Shown: piece by piece, positions 45,517 through 58,700 of the stretch
How the letters are laid out: every line of letters starts with the position of its first letter
Numbering within the stretch: the first letter of the stretch is position 1
Source of the DNA: Phoronis australis
Lineage: Eukaryota; Phoronida; Phoronidae
Direction of reading: 5' to 3'
Assembly (NCBI GenBank): GCA_002633005.1
Contig: NMRA01000169.1
Coordinates: forward strand, 601,387 to 665,386
Length of the DNA: 64,000 nt
Translations under genes and position numbers: made by a program
Notes under the pieces: model-generated
Told to the model about the DNA's origin: nothing
The model's input: only the letters and a program-made list of their open reading frames with translations
Database searches by the model: none

Positions 45517-46326
45517 CCACAGACATTGTCATATTCTATGATGACCTCACTGAATGTCATTAGCAATCTCATTTATGTTTTATCTCAATACAAACTAACA
45601 GACTTACACACAGCTGGTTATGAAACCATGCACATCTCTGACACTAATTCACAGTCAGCTTTGTTTAGTTTGGTTAATGATGTTCAGAAAATCATGAGCA
45701 GAAAGTCTACACATTTTCATCAAATACAAGATGGCATGGACAATCCCAAAGCTGCAGAACTTTCAGGAGTACAACAAAATTTGCTTAACAAAGTTGACAT
45801 AATTCCAAACACCTTTATTAACGTTGCCATGAGGCCAACACCTCCTCCGACCAAATCCAGCAGGAATTTCTGGAAAACTGCAATTACTTTTAAACATTTG
45901 CTTCTGCACACACATAGCTCCATCTGACCAACTGACCAACTGACCAAGAGATCAGAAGATTGTTTCAATTTTTTTACACAGTCTTAACAAAAACTTACGA
46001 ACCAATTGTACGTTTCAGCATGAATACCCCTTAAAACTGCGTGTAAAATCATGAACTCAGACCCAGAAAGTAATTTCTAACAGTGTAGTAGAATGTAATT
46101 TTCTGCCACTCATCAAAATTAAATATCAAAGTTTTACTATTTAACAAGCACTTTATCAGGGAAAACTTTAGGTCTCAGATAATTTCAGAAGAACTTGTCT
46201 CCTTGTATGAATGTCCCAACTCAAACATCCAATTCTCTACTCTCTATTCATCATGAAATGATAGACAAATCTTTACTATCAGATCTAGCATGCAATGGTC
46301 AGTGATTTACAAAAATGCCAATCAAC

Positions 46327-46766
46327 CTATGTGCGTGACCACACAGACAAGCTATGTGTGGGAGAGGAAGGCTCATTGGTGGGCAATGCCGGCAGCGGAG
46401 GGGCCATGAACGTCGCGGAATCCCGATCTTGGGCCAAGATCACCGGCTGTTCTGCTACAGGCTCCGACATAAACACCACTGGCTGTCTAACAGAGGGCGC
46501 TGGAGCTAACGACACCACACGCTTCACGGATGGGACCGCTTTCACCGAATAGACAGGCCTCAGCGAGGGAGTCGATTTCATGGAGCTGACATTCAGGTTT
46601 TCTCTTGTGTTGTATATGGTCTCGGCCTCTCGGTAGATGTTCTCTTTGCTCGATCGTCGCGTGCACATGATTATGATAATAATGAGAAGGACAATGGTCA
46701 ATATGCAGATCCAGATGAGAAGAGCGAGGATGACCCAACGATTGAGAAGATTGTCCATCACATTAA
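46327..46766 (-). CDS. Long paralog exon 10: TM helix and long cytoplasmic tail
   Basis: Acceptor ccacttgcag, stop at 46327-46329. It encodes [20 protein letters not shown] followed by [10 protein letters not shown], then a tail of about 111 residues. The tail is rich in Ser, Pro and Val, has tyrosines in [12 protein letters not shown] and repeats of the type [14 protein letters not shown] and YSVKAVP. No known domain was recognised in the tail. Confidence 0.92.
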
Positions 46767-49700
46767 CTGCAAGTGGTAGTCATAGTTGCATAATATTAGC
46801 ATATAATTAAAGCAGACACAAGCCAACATTCCGCACAAGAAGCAAACTTTTGATTTAGACCACTTACCGCTTAAAAATAATAAAACTGGTCTCAACTCAT
46901 TCCTCACTCAGATGAGAAGTGATTTTTGGGTTTTTCAAAGAACTGACAGTTCGTTATTCCTAAATAGCGACCATGTTCGGCACATAAAATGACACACCGT
47001 GACAAGACAACTTGTAGGAGCTGGTCTCCAACAATAACGAATGGTTAGTTCTTTCAAAGGCACCCTAACTTGACTGAGGTACAATTTGAAAGCAATTTTA
47101 GGATGGTGACTGGCCTGAATCAAAAGTAGGTTACTGTGACAAAAAGAGGTTATAGTTGCTATAGGTAGCAGCGGCAGTAAAATTGAACTAAATTGTTGTA
47201 AAATACACAGTCTAGTTAATCTCAAAAATGTGACTTACACTAGGTGGCATTGAGAACTAAGAATTACATTCAAAAAGAGTGCAAGTAAATTTACTAGCAT
47301 GAGAAAAAGTACTGAGTGGCGCTTCAAAATGCTGATAATTTGAAAGATGTTTTCAACTTTCATCTACTTTTTTTAAAGAAAAAAAAATTATGCTCAAAAT
47401 CGAGCACATCTGAAAACCCACAGAACATAGTGACTGTCAGACATTAAAAGCATTGATTACGTGAGTGAACCTGTACCAACAATGTATACCTCAACACGTA
47501 TTTAAATGAAAAACTAGGCAGTAGCACATCCTAATCCATCTAGTATGCCCAAAGATTTTCTCCAAATTACGTTAAACTCTCGCTAAACAATCAATGTCAT
47601 GTTACTTTGTGTACCTTTGGAGTTAAGACAGACACCTTTGGAGCCAGTTGAATTCTATAGATGCTTCCAGCTCCAACAATTGCAATCACAATCACCATTT
47701 TTGGAATAGTCCTTCATTCCACCAATGAAATTGGAAACTGAACTCTATTACCGTCGATGTGCTCGGGGCCAAACGGAGATGTACGAAAGGTCATCCATAT
47801 GGCAGCCATGCTGAGAGGAGGCAGGGGTCCCGTCTAGTCAAAAACTGATGTCAACAGACACACGATAACCAGCCCAATATTAAATGCTATAATTACCTTG
47901 AGCAGACGATGACTGTGTGTTGCTAGGTAACGTCATACATTGGTAGGACCCGCGGTTGTTGACGCACACGTTTCCTGGACAGAGGCCGGTGGATGTCACG
48001 CATTCGTCCTGATCTGAAACAGGAAGTGACATTTTAGGTCAAAGGTTAGCTACATAATTAAAAGAACGTTATGTATCAAAAAATTCCGCAGTGCCAAGAA
48101 TGTCTGTCTACGGCAGGAATCGAGTAAAATACAGCAAAGTCAGTTTTAAGGTGGGATGTGTGGTTTAAGGTTTTGTTGTTACGACAACAGTCTTGTCAGT
48201 AAAAATTAATAAGTGCCTAATCAAAATATCTTGGTGACAAGCTTCGATAGATAGCAAGTCAAGAAGGAGAGCAGTTGTAGTGATTGCGAGGACAAATAAA
48301 ACAAAACAAAAGAAAAATGTTCAGTTATGATCAATGATAAGCGTGAGTACAAACGCGAGATATAATCAAAGTGAATGTAATTCTTAATTTGTTTTAATAA
48401 CAATAATAATAATCTTTACTTTTTCTTTTGTTTCAAGTTCACAATAGAAGACTACTAAGTTTTGCTAGAGCTTAGAACACTGCTAAGAACTAAACTGCAT
48501 ACAAGAACATAAACCTGAAGAGATTTTCTACAGCTGAAGCCTGTTAGCTCAGAGCCTTCAACGCGTTTTCACTCAGGCTATTGAAACTGTCTATTGTATA
48601 TAGAGATACCTGAGCTAATGAAGGGGAAATGTAATCAGCACTTAGCAAGTCAAAGTCTTTACGTAAATAGCTGACAATTTTTTAAATATCAAAGATCGAA
48701 CTGACTTAATTTTGTTGTTGAAAACACTGTGGTCATATTCTTGAAATTTTAGGTTTAAAACTTTTTTTTTGTAAATTAGACGCCAAGTTGTTAACCACTG
48801 TTTAAGACCAAACACATAGACACCTGGTCACCTGTACAATACATCAGTCTTGGGCATGTGAGGGATTGAAGCTTAAGGCATTTGATGCGGTGACATACAG
48901 CTTTCCTGGGGCTCTAGGGGTAAAAATATACCGATTTATGTAGGTGTGTGTAGAAGGTTTCACTGGAGAATTTTACTAAATAATAATCATGTCAAAATGA
49001 TTCCCACCGCTGCACGTGAGTCTGTTTGCCTCCAGCACAAAACCTTGAGGACATTTACAGATGAAGGCGCCATACGTGTTCTCACACGTGTGACTACACA
49101 GTCCATTCAACTCATCGCACTCGTTGATGTCTGTAAAGAACATATGACATATTAATAATAAATTATTAAAAATTAATGAATTACCTGTATTTCACATGGG
49201 CAAGCTTACCAAGCGTACTTATTACAACTCCAAGAACAAAGCTGCCAGAAGTACATCTCCGTCAAAAACTAAATTTTAATTCACACTATTTACCATCATG
49301 AAATTGGTCTCACTTGGGAAATGGTCACTGAGAGGAAACCAGTTTGACGCGTGTTATCCAAAATGCGAGACTCCTGTAAGTGACTGTTACAACTTTCTTG
49401 TTCCTTCATCAGATTGATTGATTTCTGGGATTTGTTACTATTCGAAACCAGTGTCAGCAAATTGGCATGAGACGGCAGGTCATTTGGTCTCGAGCGATAA
49501 CAAACCCTCAAATTTTCCATGCCCAAATTTACTTCAACTTCCAAAAAGGCACTTGCGCATTTTTTCCTGAACTACACTTGCCAGTAATAACTATTAAGAT
49601 ACCATTATGTTTGTGCTCAAGGCTCTTTAATTTTAACTGGACGTCATGTCAACTCGTAACACTCTTTGTATATTCTATAGTTTGGATAGATGTCCCTCAA

Positions 49701-52700
49701 AGAAAAAATGTCAATTTTGAAATAGAGGTTTGCTGGGATAAGAAAAAAAATAACTATCTGAATATGTGTGTTATTTAATTAACAAATTTTCACTGTGGAA
49801 AGAGTGCAGTATTTAAAGCAACACAGCTGATGTTGGAAATGATGACAGTATCAATATTGTCAATAACAAAATTGTCAATATCAACAATATCAATATCAGA
49901 ATTGTCAAATATATCAATTCTGCCAATATCAACACTGTTAATATCAACATTGTTTATATCACCACTGCCAATATTGACACTGTCAATATCAGTGATAACA
50001 ATATCAACACTGCGAATACAAGAAACATTTATGAGAACACTGCTGATATCAACACTTTTGACATCGAACACATCAAACATCAACAGCTTACCTGTACAAG
50101 ATTTCCCATTACTGGCCAGCTGGAAGCCCTTATTACACTTGCAGTGAAAACTGGCCCAGGTGTTTACACACTCATGGTCACAGCCTCCATTGTTTACAAG
50201 ACATTCGTTCACCTCTGAAATATACCATCACCACCTTGAGTTACAGTATAGTCTTCCACATGATTACCGTTGGGCAGTTTGAAACATTCTACTGACCCTA
50301 GCTAACATTCAACAATGTGATTATCTAGTACAGAGAATGGATTATTGTTTAGAGGTAAGTCACAATTTTTCACATTTCAAAATTTTCAAGTTGTCACACG
50401 GAGTCTCAGTTCTCACAGTCTGCAGCCCACATTTTGAGCACCAGTTTTCTCCACTGAATAACGGGCAACAAACTACTTCTCAAAATGTGGGCACATTATA
50501 TCCGATTACAGCGCAAAATCCAGTGTGAAGCTTACTGCTCTGCGATCAGGTTTATCATTTTACCACAAATAAATGTATTGATCTCTAAGTTAATTCCATC
50601 AAATTGTATATTAATTCTCATCCGAATTCAAGCACCAAATTCTCCACACAACGTAATGATTTTTCTCCCAAAGTATTTTTTGAACAGAAATAATTATTCA
50701 TGAATACGTCAGTCCAGAGACTACAAACAAATGTAGGGTCTCAAAATTCACAAGGGGTCTAGGGACACAAGGGTCTAGTAACACAAGGGGTCTAGGGACA
50801 CAAGGGTCTAGGGACGCAACGGGTCTAGTTACACAAAGGGTCTAGTGACACAAGGGGTCTAGGGACACAAGATGTCTAGAGACACAAGGGATCTGGGGAC
50901 ACAAGGGTCATAACTTACATTTAAGCATGAATTCAGGTAGTTAAGTGGGATTGTGAAGCCCAACAATTGCCCTCATGCTTGCAAACACCCTAAATTTTAA
51001 TCCTGTTCCCATTCAAAAAACAAAAAATGCCTTTGTTCTTTAGCACCACCTAGTGAATTCTGATCCACCCATTAATCCATAAAACTCACCTGTGACCTTG
51101 TAAGCTGGTCCTCGTTCCCCCTTCACACCAGGATTCCCCTGCGGCCCAGTGTCTCCCTTATCACCCTTGACACCACCACTTCCAGTTGGCCCCTTGGCTC
51201 CTACCGCCCCTACATTCCCCTTCGGACCCTCTGGTCCAGGTGGTCCTTTGGGACCAGATGTTCCAGTGTCGCCTTTATCACCCTGATTTCCCTGGTCACC
51301 TTTCGGGCCAGCACTACCAGCTGTACCTGTGAAGAAAGCCAAGAAAAAAATAAGAATTTCACACTAAAACAGACCTGCACAAACCAACTGTGATCACATT
51401 TCCTCCATTGTGTTATTATAAAAGGATGTTTTCAAAGGTTTAAGTGTTAACTGACTTTCAATACATGCAATTTGCACGGAGTTTAGCGTGTGCACTCTGT
51501 GCTGACACACAAAATACCATCACTCTGACATAACCAAACGATTGTAATCAATTGTTTTGCATTACATACAATCATTGTATGACCTCAAAACATGACATCG
51601 TTCCCAAAATATAATCCATTGACCTTTGTCCATTCCAAGCATCTCCTGGAAGTTTTTTAGATGTCTCTACAAAGCTACTACCTGACTGACCAAAAGAGTA
51701 ATCGACATATGATCGAAAGTCTAAACACAACTGCCTTCCACAAATTACTAACAGCAGATGAGATTACATGAGGAAACAATTTATGGACTTTACACTTCCT
51801 CAATTTGTTGGTTTTCATGTCATTGAGGGGTGAAAACCAACACATTGACCTCCGTGAAAGTCAACAAAAGTATGAGATTAACTACTGTGCAATAGATTGG
51901 TATAAATGCCAACAATTTATGTACAGTTGAGAAACACAAATGTAATTATAAGAAACACTGACTTTAAGCACATGTTAATTGAATAAATTGTATCATCTTG
52001 CAAATTCTCTGACCATATATACAGTAAATAATTTTTGATTATTAAATAAAAAACAAAAAATAATTAAGCAAAAATTTCTTTAGTGCTCTTATTTCACTTA
52101 TAAATGATTTTCCAGTTACTGCTACATAAACATAGACTTCCCCAACACAATTGCTTTCAGTAAACACACAACACAAGCTCTGCTTACCCTTCACACCAGG
52201 TGGCCCCTGTGTCCCTTGACTTCCTTGTGGACCCTCTGGTCCTTTAGGTCCTGCATCGCCTCTCACGCCCTGCAACCCTTGCAAACCAGTATCCCCCTTG
52301 GTGCCCTGTGACCCCTTCGGACCCTGATCGCCTTTAGGGCCCTACATGAGATAGAAACCACTCAATGCTCAAATACTGTTCATGTTTTACCAGAAGCTAG
52401 TTAATGTCTTCCTAAAACCATGTCAGAGATGATGTGGTAACATCATTTCTAAAATCTCATGAACTATTTACACCAACCTCCAGCCAATTTGCATTGGCAC
52501 GATGTTTCAGCCCATCACTTTTACAGCCATCTTCAGGTGTTACAGCGTTTGTAGAAGAATGAGCACAGGAGTGTTGTACACTCATGGTGCACTTTTTTAT
52601 TTTTCTTCATGCATAAGGCTAGGATTGAAGTTGGGACCTTTATATTATCAGTGCACCACAGAGTCATCAAAGAAATGACTGGTCAAAATGTTGTGGGCTA

Positions 52701-55700
52701 GTAGTTGGACAGGTGTAAATAGATGAACAGACTTTAGAAATGATGTTAACCGCTAGTTAGCTACATAGTTAGTAGACATAACTGCATCACCCAGCGCCAA
52801 ATACATTTTGAGGACACGTAAACTGCAGAGTGGAGTCAATAAAACACAATAAAATTGTTATTTCAACTTAACGCGTTATGAAACTTTCAAGACAAGATGG
52901 ACACACATTGTCATGATACTCTAAAATGATGACATCATCCTTTGCACCAGTTATTTCCAAGGCATTTTGCATTCAGGATTTTATGTGAAAAAGCACTATT
53001 CATGAAAAGTTTTGGTTGAAACTATGCGCCACCTCTTCTCATGTCTAACATTTCAAACAAGAATCCTGAATCAGAACTGATTTGAATTTGAGTTCATCAA
53101 ATCTCCACAATGTAGCCATTACATCAATCACAGTTCGACCAAACATGTCCTAAATGGATTTGGCAATTTAATCGTCTTCCCATAGTCTGCCAATGTTGTT
53201 AACCTGTAGTTATCTCCCATATAAAATGAAGATTAGTTGGGTCAAGAACAGTAGCCAACTCACCAATTGGCGCGTTTGATAGCACTGCGGTAACTTGCCG
53301 AAAGGCAAACGTGACAGTGAAAGAGTCAAACAAGCTAAAGATTACTATAACTAAAACAAGCCAAAGTGTACTTCTTAATGAAGCTGAGAACCAAACTGAG
53401 GCTATGAGAGCCACAAACAAATATCGTTAACAACTACATCGAAGAGGTCTTGCATAATATGATAAGCTATACTGATGTCAGGCAAAGACAGATCTGAAGC
53501 TTAAACATCTAACCAAGGTCAAACTTTGGGCCAGGATTAAGTTAAGATTGTGACTTGGGGTTATGGCTAGAATTTGACTGAAGGCCATATTGCATTTAGC
53601 ACACAAAATGACAAGTAACTTTCACTTTACTGAGTCTACCCTTCTGCAACAATGATTCGCCAGCTCTTCCCAAGGTCAAGGGTCACTTCAATCTGAGAAT
53701 GCTTTTAATTTCAAGTGTTCCAATTCAAATATTGGTGTTTCTGACATCCAAAATCGNATGTTAATTGAATAAATTGTATCATCTTGCAAATTCTCTGCCC
53801 ATACATACAGTAAATAATATTTGCTTATTAAATAAAAAAACAAAAAATAATAAAGCAAAAATTTCTTTAGTGCTCTTATTTTCCAGTTTTTGCTACATAA
53901 ACACAGATTTCCCCAACACAATTGCTTTCAGTAAACACACAACACAAGCTCTGCTTACCCTTCACACCAGGTGGCCCCTGTGTCCCTTGACTTCCTTGAG
54001 GACCCTCTGGTCCTTTAGGTCCTGCATCGCCTCTCACGCCCTGCAACCCTTGCAAACCAGTATCCCCTTTGGCGCCCTGTGACCCCTTCGGACCCTGATC
54101 GCCTTTAGGGCCCTACATGAGATGGAAACCACTCAATGCTCAAATACTGTTCATGTTTTACCAGAAGCTAGTTAATGTCTTCCTAAAACCATGAAATGAT
54201 ATAGTAACATCATTTCTAAGATCTCATGAACTATTTACACCAACATACAGCCAATTTGCATTGGCACGATGTTTCAGCCGGTCACTTTTACAGCCATCTA
54301 CAGGTGTTACAGTGTTCGTAGAAGAATGAGCACAGGTGTGTTGTACACTCATGGTGCACTTTTTTATTTTTCTTCATGCATAAGGCTAGGATTGAAGTTG
54401 GGACCTTCATATTATCAGTGCACCACAGTCATCAAAGAAATGACTGTTCAAAATGTTGTGGGCTAGTAGTTGGTGTAAATAGATGAACAGACTTTAGAAA
54501 TGATGTTAACCGCTAGTTAGCTACATAGTTAGTAGACATAACTGCATTACCCAGCGCCAAATACATTTTGAGGACACGTAAACTGCAGAGTGGAGTCACT
54601 AAAACACAATAAAATTGTTATTTCAACTTAACGCGTTATGAAACTTTCAAGACAAGATGGACACACATTGTCATGATACTCTAAAATGATGACATCATCC
54701 TTTGCACCAGTTATTTCCAAGGCATTTTGCATTCAGGATTTTATGTGAAAAAGCACTATTCATGAAAAGTTTTGGTTGAAACTATGCGCCACCTCTTCTC
54801 ATGTCTAACATTTCAAACAAGAATCCTGAATCAGAACTGATTTGAATTTGAGTTCATCAAATCTCCACAATGTAGCCATTACATCAATCACAGTTCGACC
54901 AAACATGTCCTAAATGGATTTGGCAATTTAATCGTCTTCCCATAGTCTGCCAATGTTGTTAACCTGTAGTTATCTCCCATATAAAATGAAGATTAGTTGG
55001 GTCAAGAACAGTAGCCAACTCACCAATTGGCGCGTTTGATAGCACTGCGGTAACTTGCCGAAAGGCAAACGTGACAGTGAAAGAGTCAAACAAGCTAAAG
55101 ATTACTATAATAACTAAAACAAGCCAAAGTGTACTTCTTAATGAAGCTGAGAACCAAACTGAGGCTATGAGAGCCACAAACAAATATCGTTAACAACTAC
55201 ATCGAAGAGGTCTTGCATAATATGATAAGCTATACTGATGTCAGGCAAAGACAGATCTGAAGCTTAAACATCTAACCAAGGTCAAACTTTGGGCCAGGAT
55301 TAAGTTAAGATTGTGACTTGGGGTTATGGCTAGAATTTGACTGAAGGCCATATTGCATTTAGCACACAAAATGACAAGTAACTTTCACTTTACTGAGTCT
55401 ACCCTTCTGCAACAATGATTCGCCAGCTCTTCCCAAGGTCAAGGGTCACTTCAATCTGAGAATGCTTTTAATTTCAAGTGTTCCAATTCAAATATTGGTG
55501 TTTCTGACATCCAAAATCGACCAAGGCAAGTAGTTTGGGAAATTTCACAGGTTTGCAAACAAGAAGGTTCTTACCTGTGAACCAGACGGTCCATCGGGGC
55601 CTTTGTCTCCCTTGGTTCCGTTCAGCCCTGGTGGCCCAGGAGGTCCAGGAATGTACTCCACTTTGGAGGTCGTCGTTGGCGTCTCAGTTGTAGTAGGTCC

Positions 55701-58700
55701 AGCAGTTGTCGTGGGATCCTGAAAAGCTATAAAGAGAGCAATAACATTAATTTTATAAACTTCCTTCTTGTCCTTGACATTAACCAGTTGGCTGCGGAGA
55801 GAATTCAACAGTTAGTGGATGATAGAAATGTCAAACTGCCTCCATGAGACGGACGTTAATTCAAGAGAGCAAACTGACTTAATTTTTCTTTATTCTCAAA
55901 AAGAATGTTAGGTATGTTGATTATTAACTTATTTCGGGTTTTATGCCAAATTAATTCGCAAAATACAAGGCATTTTTGTAAAAAATCAAATCAGTGGTTT
56001 ATTAGTATATCACTCCATACGCGAAAACTAGGCAATTCGAAGCAAAATCTCAACAGTGTTTTTTAGGCATAATGTAAAAGTTTTTATTTGAAGCTTTAGT
56101 AAAATTCACCGTGGGAGTGGGAGGGTTATTTTCCTGTGAATGTATCTTTCTTGTAGGGGGAAATTTGACTTAAAAAACATGGTCACAGTAGACAAAGACA
56201 CAGTAGTAAGGAGCATATTTTTAGAATTTTCAATCTTTGTCCTTTCAGAAAATAAATACTGTTAATGGTTGACAAAGCATATTTTTTATATCTGACTTAC
56301 AGCTGAAGTCATTTATTAAGGTTCTAGATAACCTTCAATGATCAAGGCCCACACTTGGATGGAATGGATTTAATCTACCGAGAAAGCACAAGACCAGACC
56401 AGCCCCAGTACACCACAGTACAATACCAGACTAGCCCCAGTATACCAAAGTACAAGACCAGACTAGCCCCAGTATACCACAGTACAAGACCAGACTAGCC
56501 CCAGTATACCACAGTACAAGACCAGACCAGCCCCAGTATACCACAGTACAAGATCAAACTAGCCCCAGTATACCACAGTACAAGACCGGACCAGCCCCAG
56601 TAAGTGCCCAACAAGTGCACTTCAACTTGCAATAAAAAATGTCGTTGATGTGAGAGACAATAAGTTTCAACATACAGTATGAATTGAGCTATAACTTGCA
56701 AATACAGTAACCTTTACTCAAATTCAAACAAAATACTGGCTAAAAATAGTTGTTTCTGTCAATTTTCATATGTTCGCAGAATTGCCAAAAATGTTCAAAT
56801 TTCATTGTGAGTTTGTTGATGACATCTGTAATGTAAAGATTTCAAATTGATGTACTTGGGTAGCACATTTTCCGTTACACAAATTTGTTAAAGACACGAC
56901 ACTTCTTGTTGTAAACATTCCGTTCCTAACCTTGGAACAAAGTAATTGAGGCTCGACAGAACATTGGTGAAGTAACTGAACAAGAGACATGATTAAAAGA
57001 CATACGAAATTTCGAAACACACTTGTTTCATTCTCGAGCGTGACTTTCCCCCCATTTGTCATTCTTCGCAGTACTTCAAGCCTGCCGTGTCCCACTGTGT
57101 ATGTTACAAGCTTTTGCTCTGTGGTGGTATTAATGCGTCATTTTATCATGATGTCTCTTAGTCAGATACTTTACCAATGTTCAGTTTTGCATAAATAATG
57201 AAGTACTATTTTGTTTCTTGTTTACTGTTCTTGAAAACTTTGATAACATAAAATTTTACTGTTCCGTCATATTTTGTTCTAACTTTAAGAAACTTCAATA
57301 TAATTTGAAGCGGTCAAATTTTGGAAGGGGTAGAGCCATAGTTTTCTGAAGCATTTTGGACTCATTAGGTGTAGAACAGGAAACCCAAAACCTCTCCATA
57401 GCCCCCTGCCAGCGAGATTTCCTTTGATCTCATGCAAATACCAACTTTCCTCAGTTATCTACAGTGCCAATGAAAAACTACCATGCTGAGCATGTTAGGT
57501 TTATTGACTCAGATTACAAACCACACAGCTGCCTGGCTATACTGAAATATTGTGTCAGGTAGTTTTTGCAATTCTGTGTTTCTGAAACACAAAAATTTGT
57601 CCGTAAACAATTACGTTACAGTATCTTGATGTGACCAGTTTAACAGCACATGTATTGTTCAGTGGTGATTCCTGCAGTCAGACCAACAGATGGCGTGATA
57701 AGGGCTACTGCTAACATAACTGATATGGCTTGAGCCCATCATTAGAGGGTAATCGTACAGTAACCTGACTTGTCAGAGAACAGTCTCAGCCACATTTTGA
57801 GTTTCCGTATTCTGCCTAATGTAGTAAACTCGTGGTAACTAAAATACAGTCCAACAGGATTTGTCATTGAGAGATAACCAGCGACTGAACTGAGCACTCC
57901 AGTCAAATTTCGGAATGGGTCACCCAGCTGCCAGATTTTTAGAAGGATACGGTGGACAAGTGATATTTCTCAGAAAAGCTTGGATTGAACAGACTCGTAT
58001 TAGTAGCAAGACAATCAACCTTTGAAAAAAAGAAAAAAATTCAATTTTTGCAATTATTTCCATGCAATAAGTGAAGAATTGCCCCAAATAGGCTGATATT
58101 AAAGTTCTCTTCGCTTGGGACAGAAAATGCAAATTGACATAGAAAAAACTTTAGTTTTGGCAATACTGTGGGAACCGACTCGAGGACAACAACTACAGCC
58201 CCACAGATGGAGCAGCGGCACACTTACGTTCGATCTGAACTCCGATGTCATAGCGGTACTGCGCATCGGCGGCAGATTCTCTCAGCATGTAAATGCTACC
58301 CGTCTGAGGGACGCCAGACGCACTCACTAGGTATCTGTAGATCTTTTCATTCACCTCATTCGGTCCAACTGGTTTACGGCCAATTGGAAACGAAGACGAG
58401 TAGGATGCAAATGCCATGACATCTCCACTGAACAACAGGGTGCTTGGTAAGGGTATCTGCAATACAACACCCACTGGTCATCTAGATTCATTTATTAGAA
58501 TTCCTGATGACACAAAGGTGCCATGAAACAGCTTTTATTAGTCAAAAAGTAACTTTAGGTCCAGGCCGCAGTAAAATCTTACTAATTTAGGACACAATAA
58601 GGTGGACAGGTGAAATTTTATTATCTCATTTTTTTCACCGAACAAATACATGTTCCCTCAGTTTTAAGCTATATACTACAGCTACCACAATACAAAGTGT

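Larger units (their letters stand above)
38594..46326. other. Repeat-rich spacer between the two collagen-EGF genes
   Basis: No complete gene was recognised. The spacer holds a GGCGGAT-type MITE (38661-38817), one orphan coding-like exon (40299-40602), a TTG-type simple repeat (41704-41757), a minus-strand non-LTR retrotransposon remnant (about 42200-43000), part of a dispersed repeat near 44605 and a 22-bp minisatellite (45363-45516). The promoter of the short paralog and the 3' UTR of the long paralog must also lie here; no diagnostic motif was seen for the promoter. Confidence 0.55.

Noticed and set aside
45326-45572. Minus-strand repeat proteins over the 22-bp array
   Set aside because: Openness in several frames is a by-product of the perfect minisatellite; there is no start context, splice site or composition of a real protein.
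49790-50091. Asp/Ile-rich extension of EGF1 of the long paralog
   Set aside because: It follows the canonical donor GTAAGC and is the translation of an intronic AATATCAACA repeat.
53199-55183. Paired hydrophobic minus-strand open frames (about 74 residues, at 53199-53420 and 54959-55183)
   Set aside because: They recur only because the block is duplicated around the N at 53757. They lie in an intron, fit no collagen or EGF exon phase, and the two copies differ by an extra codon.
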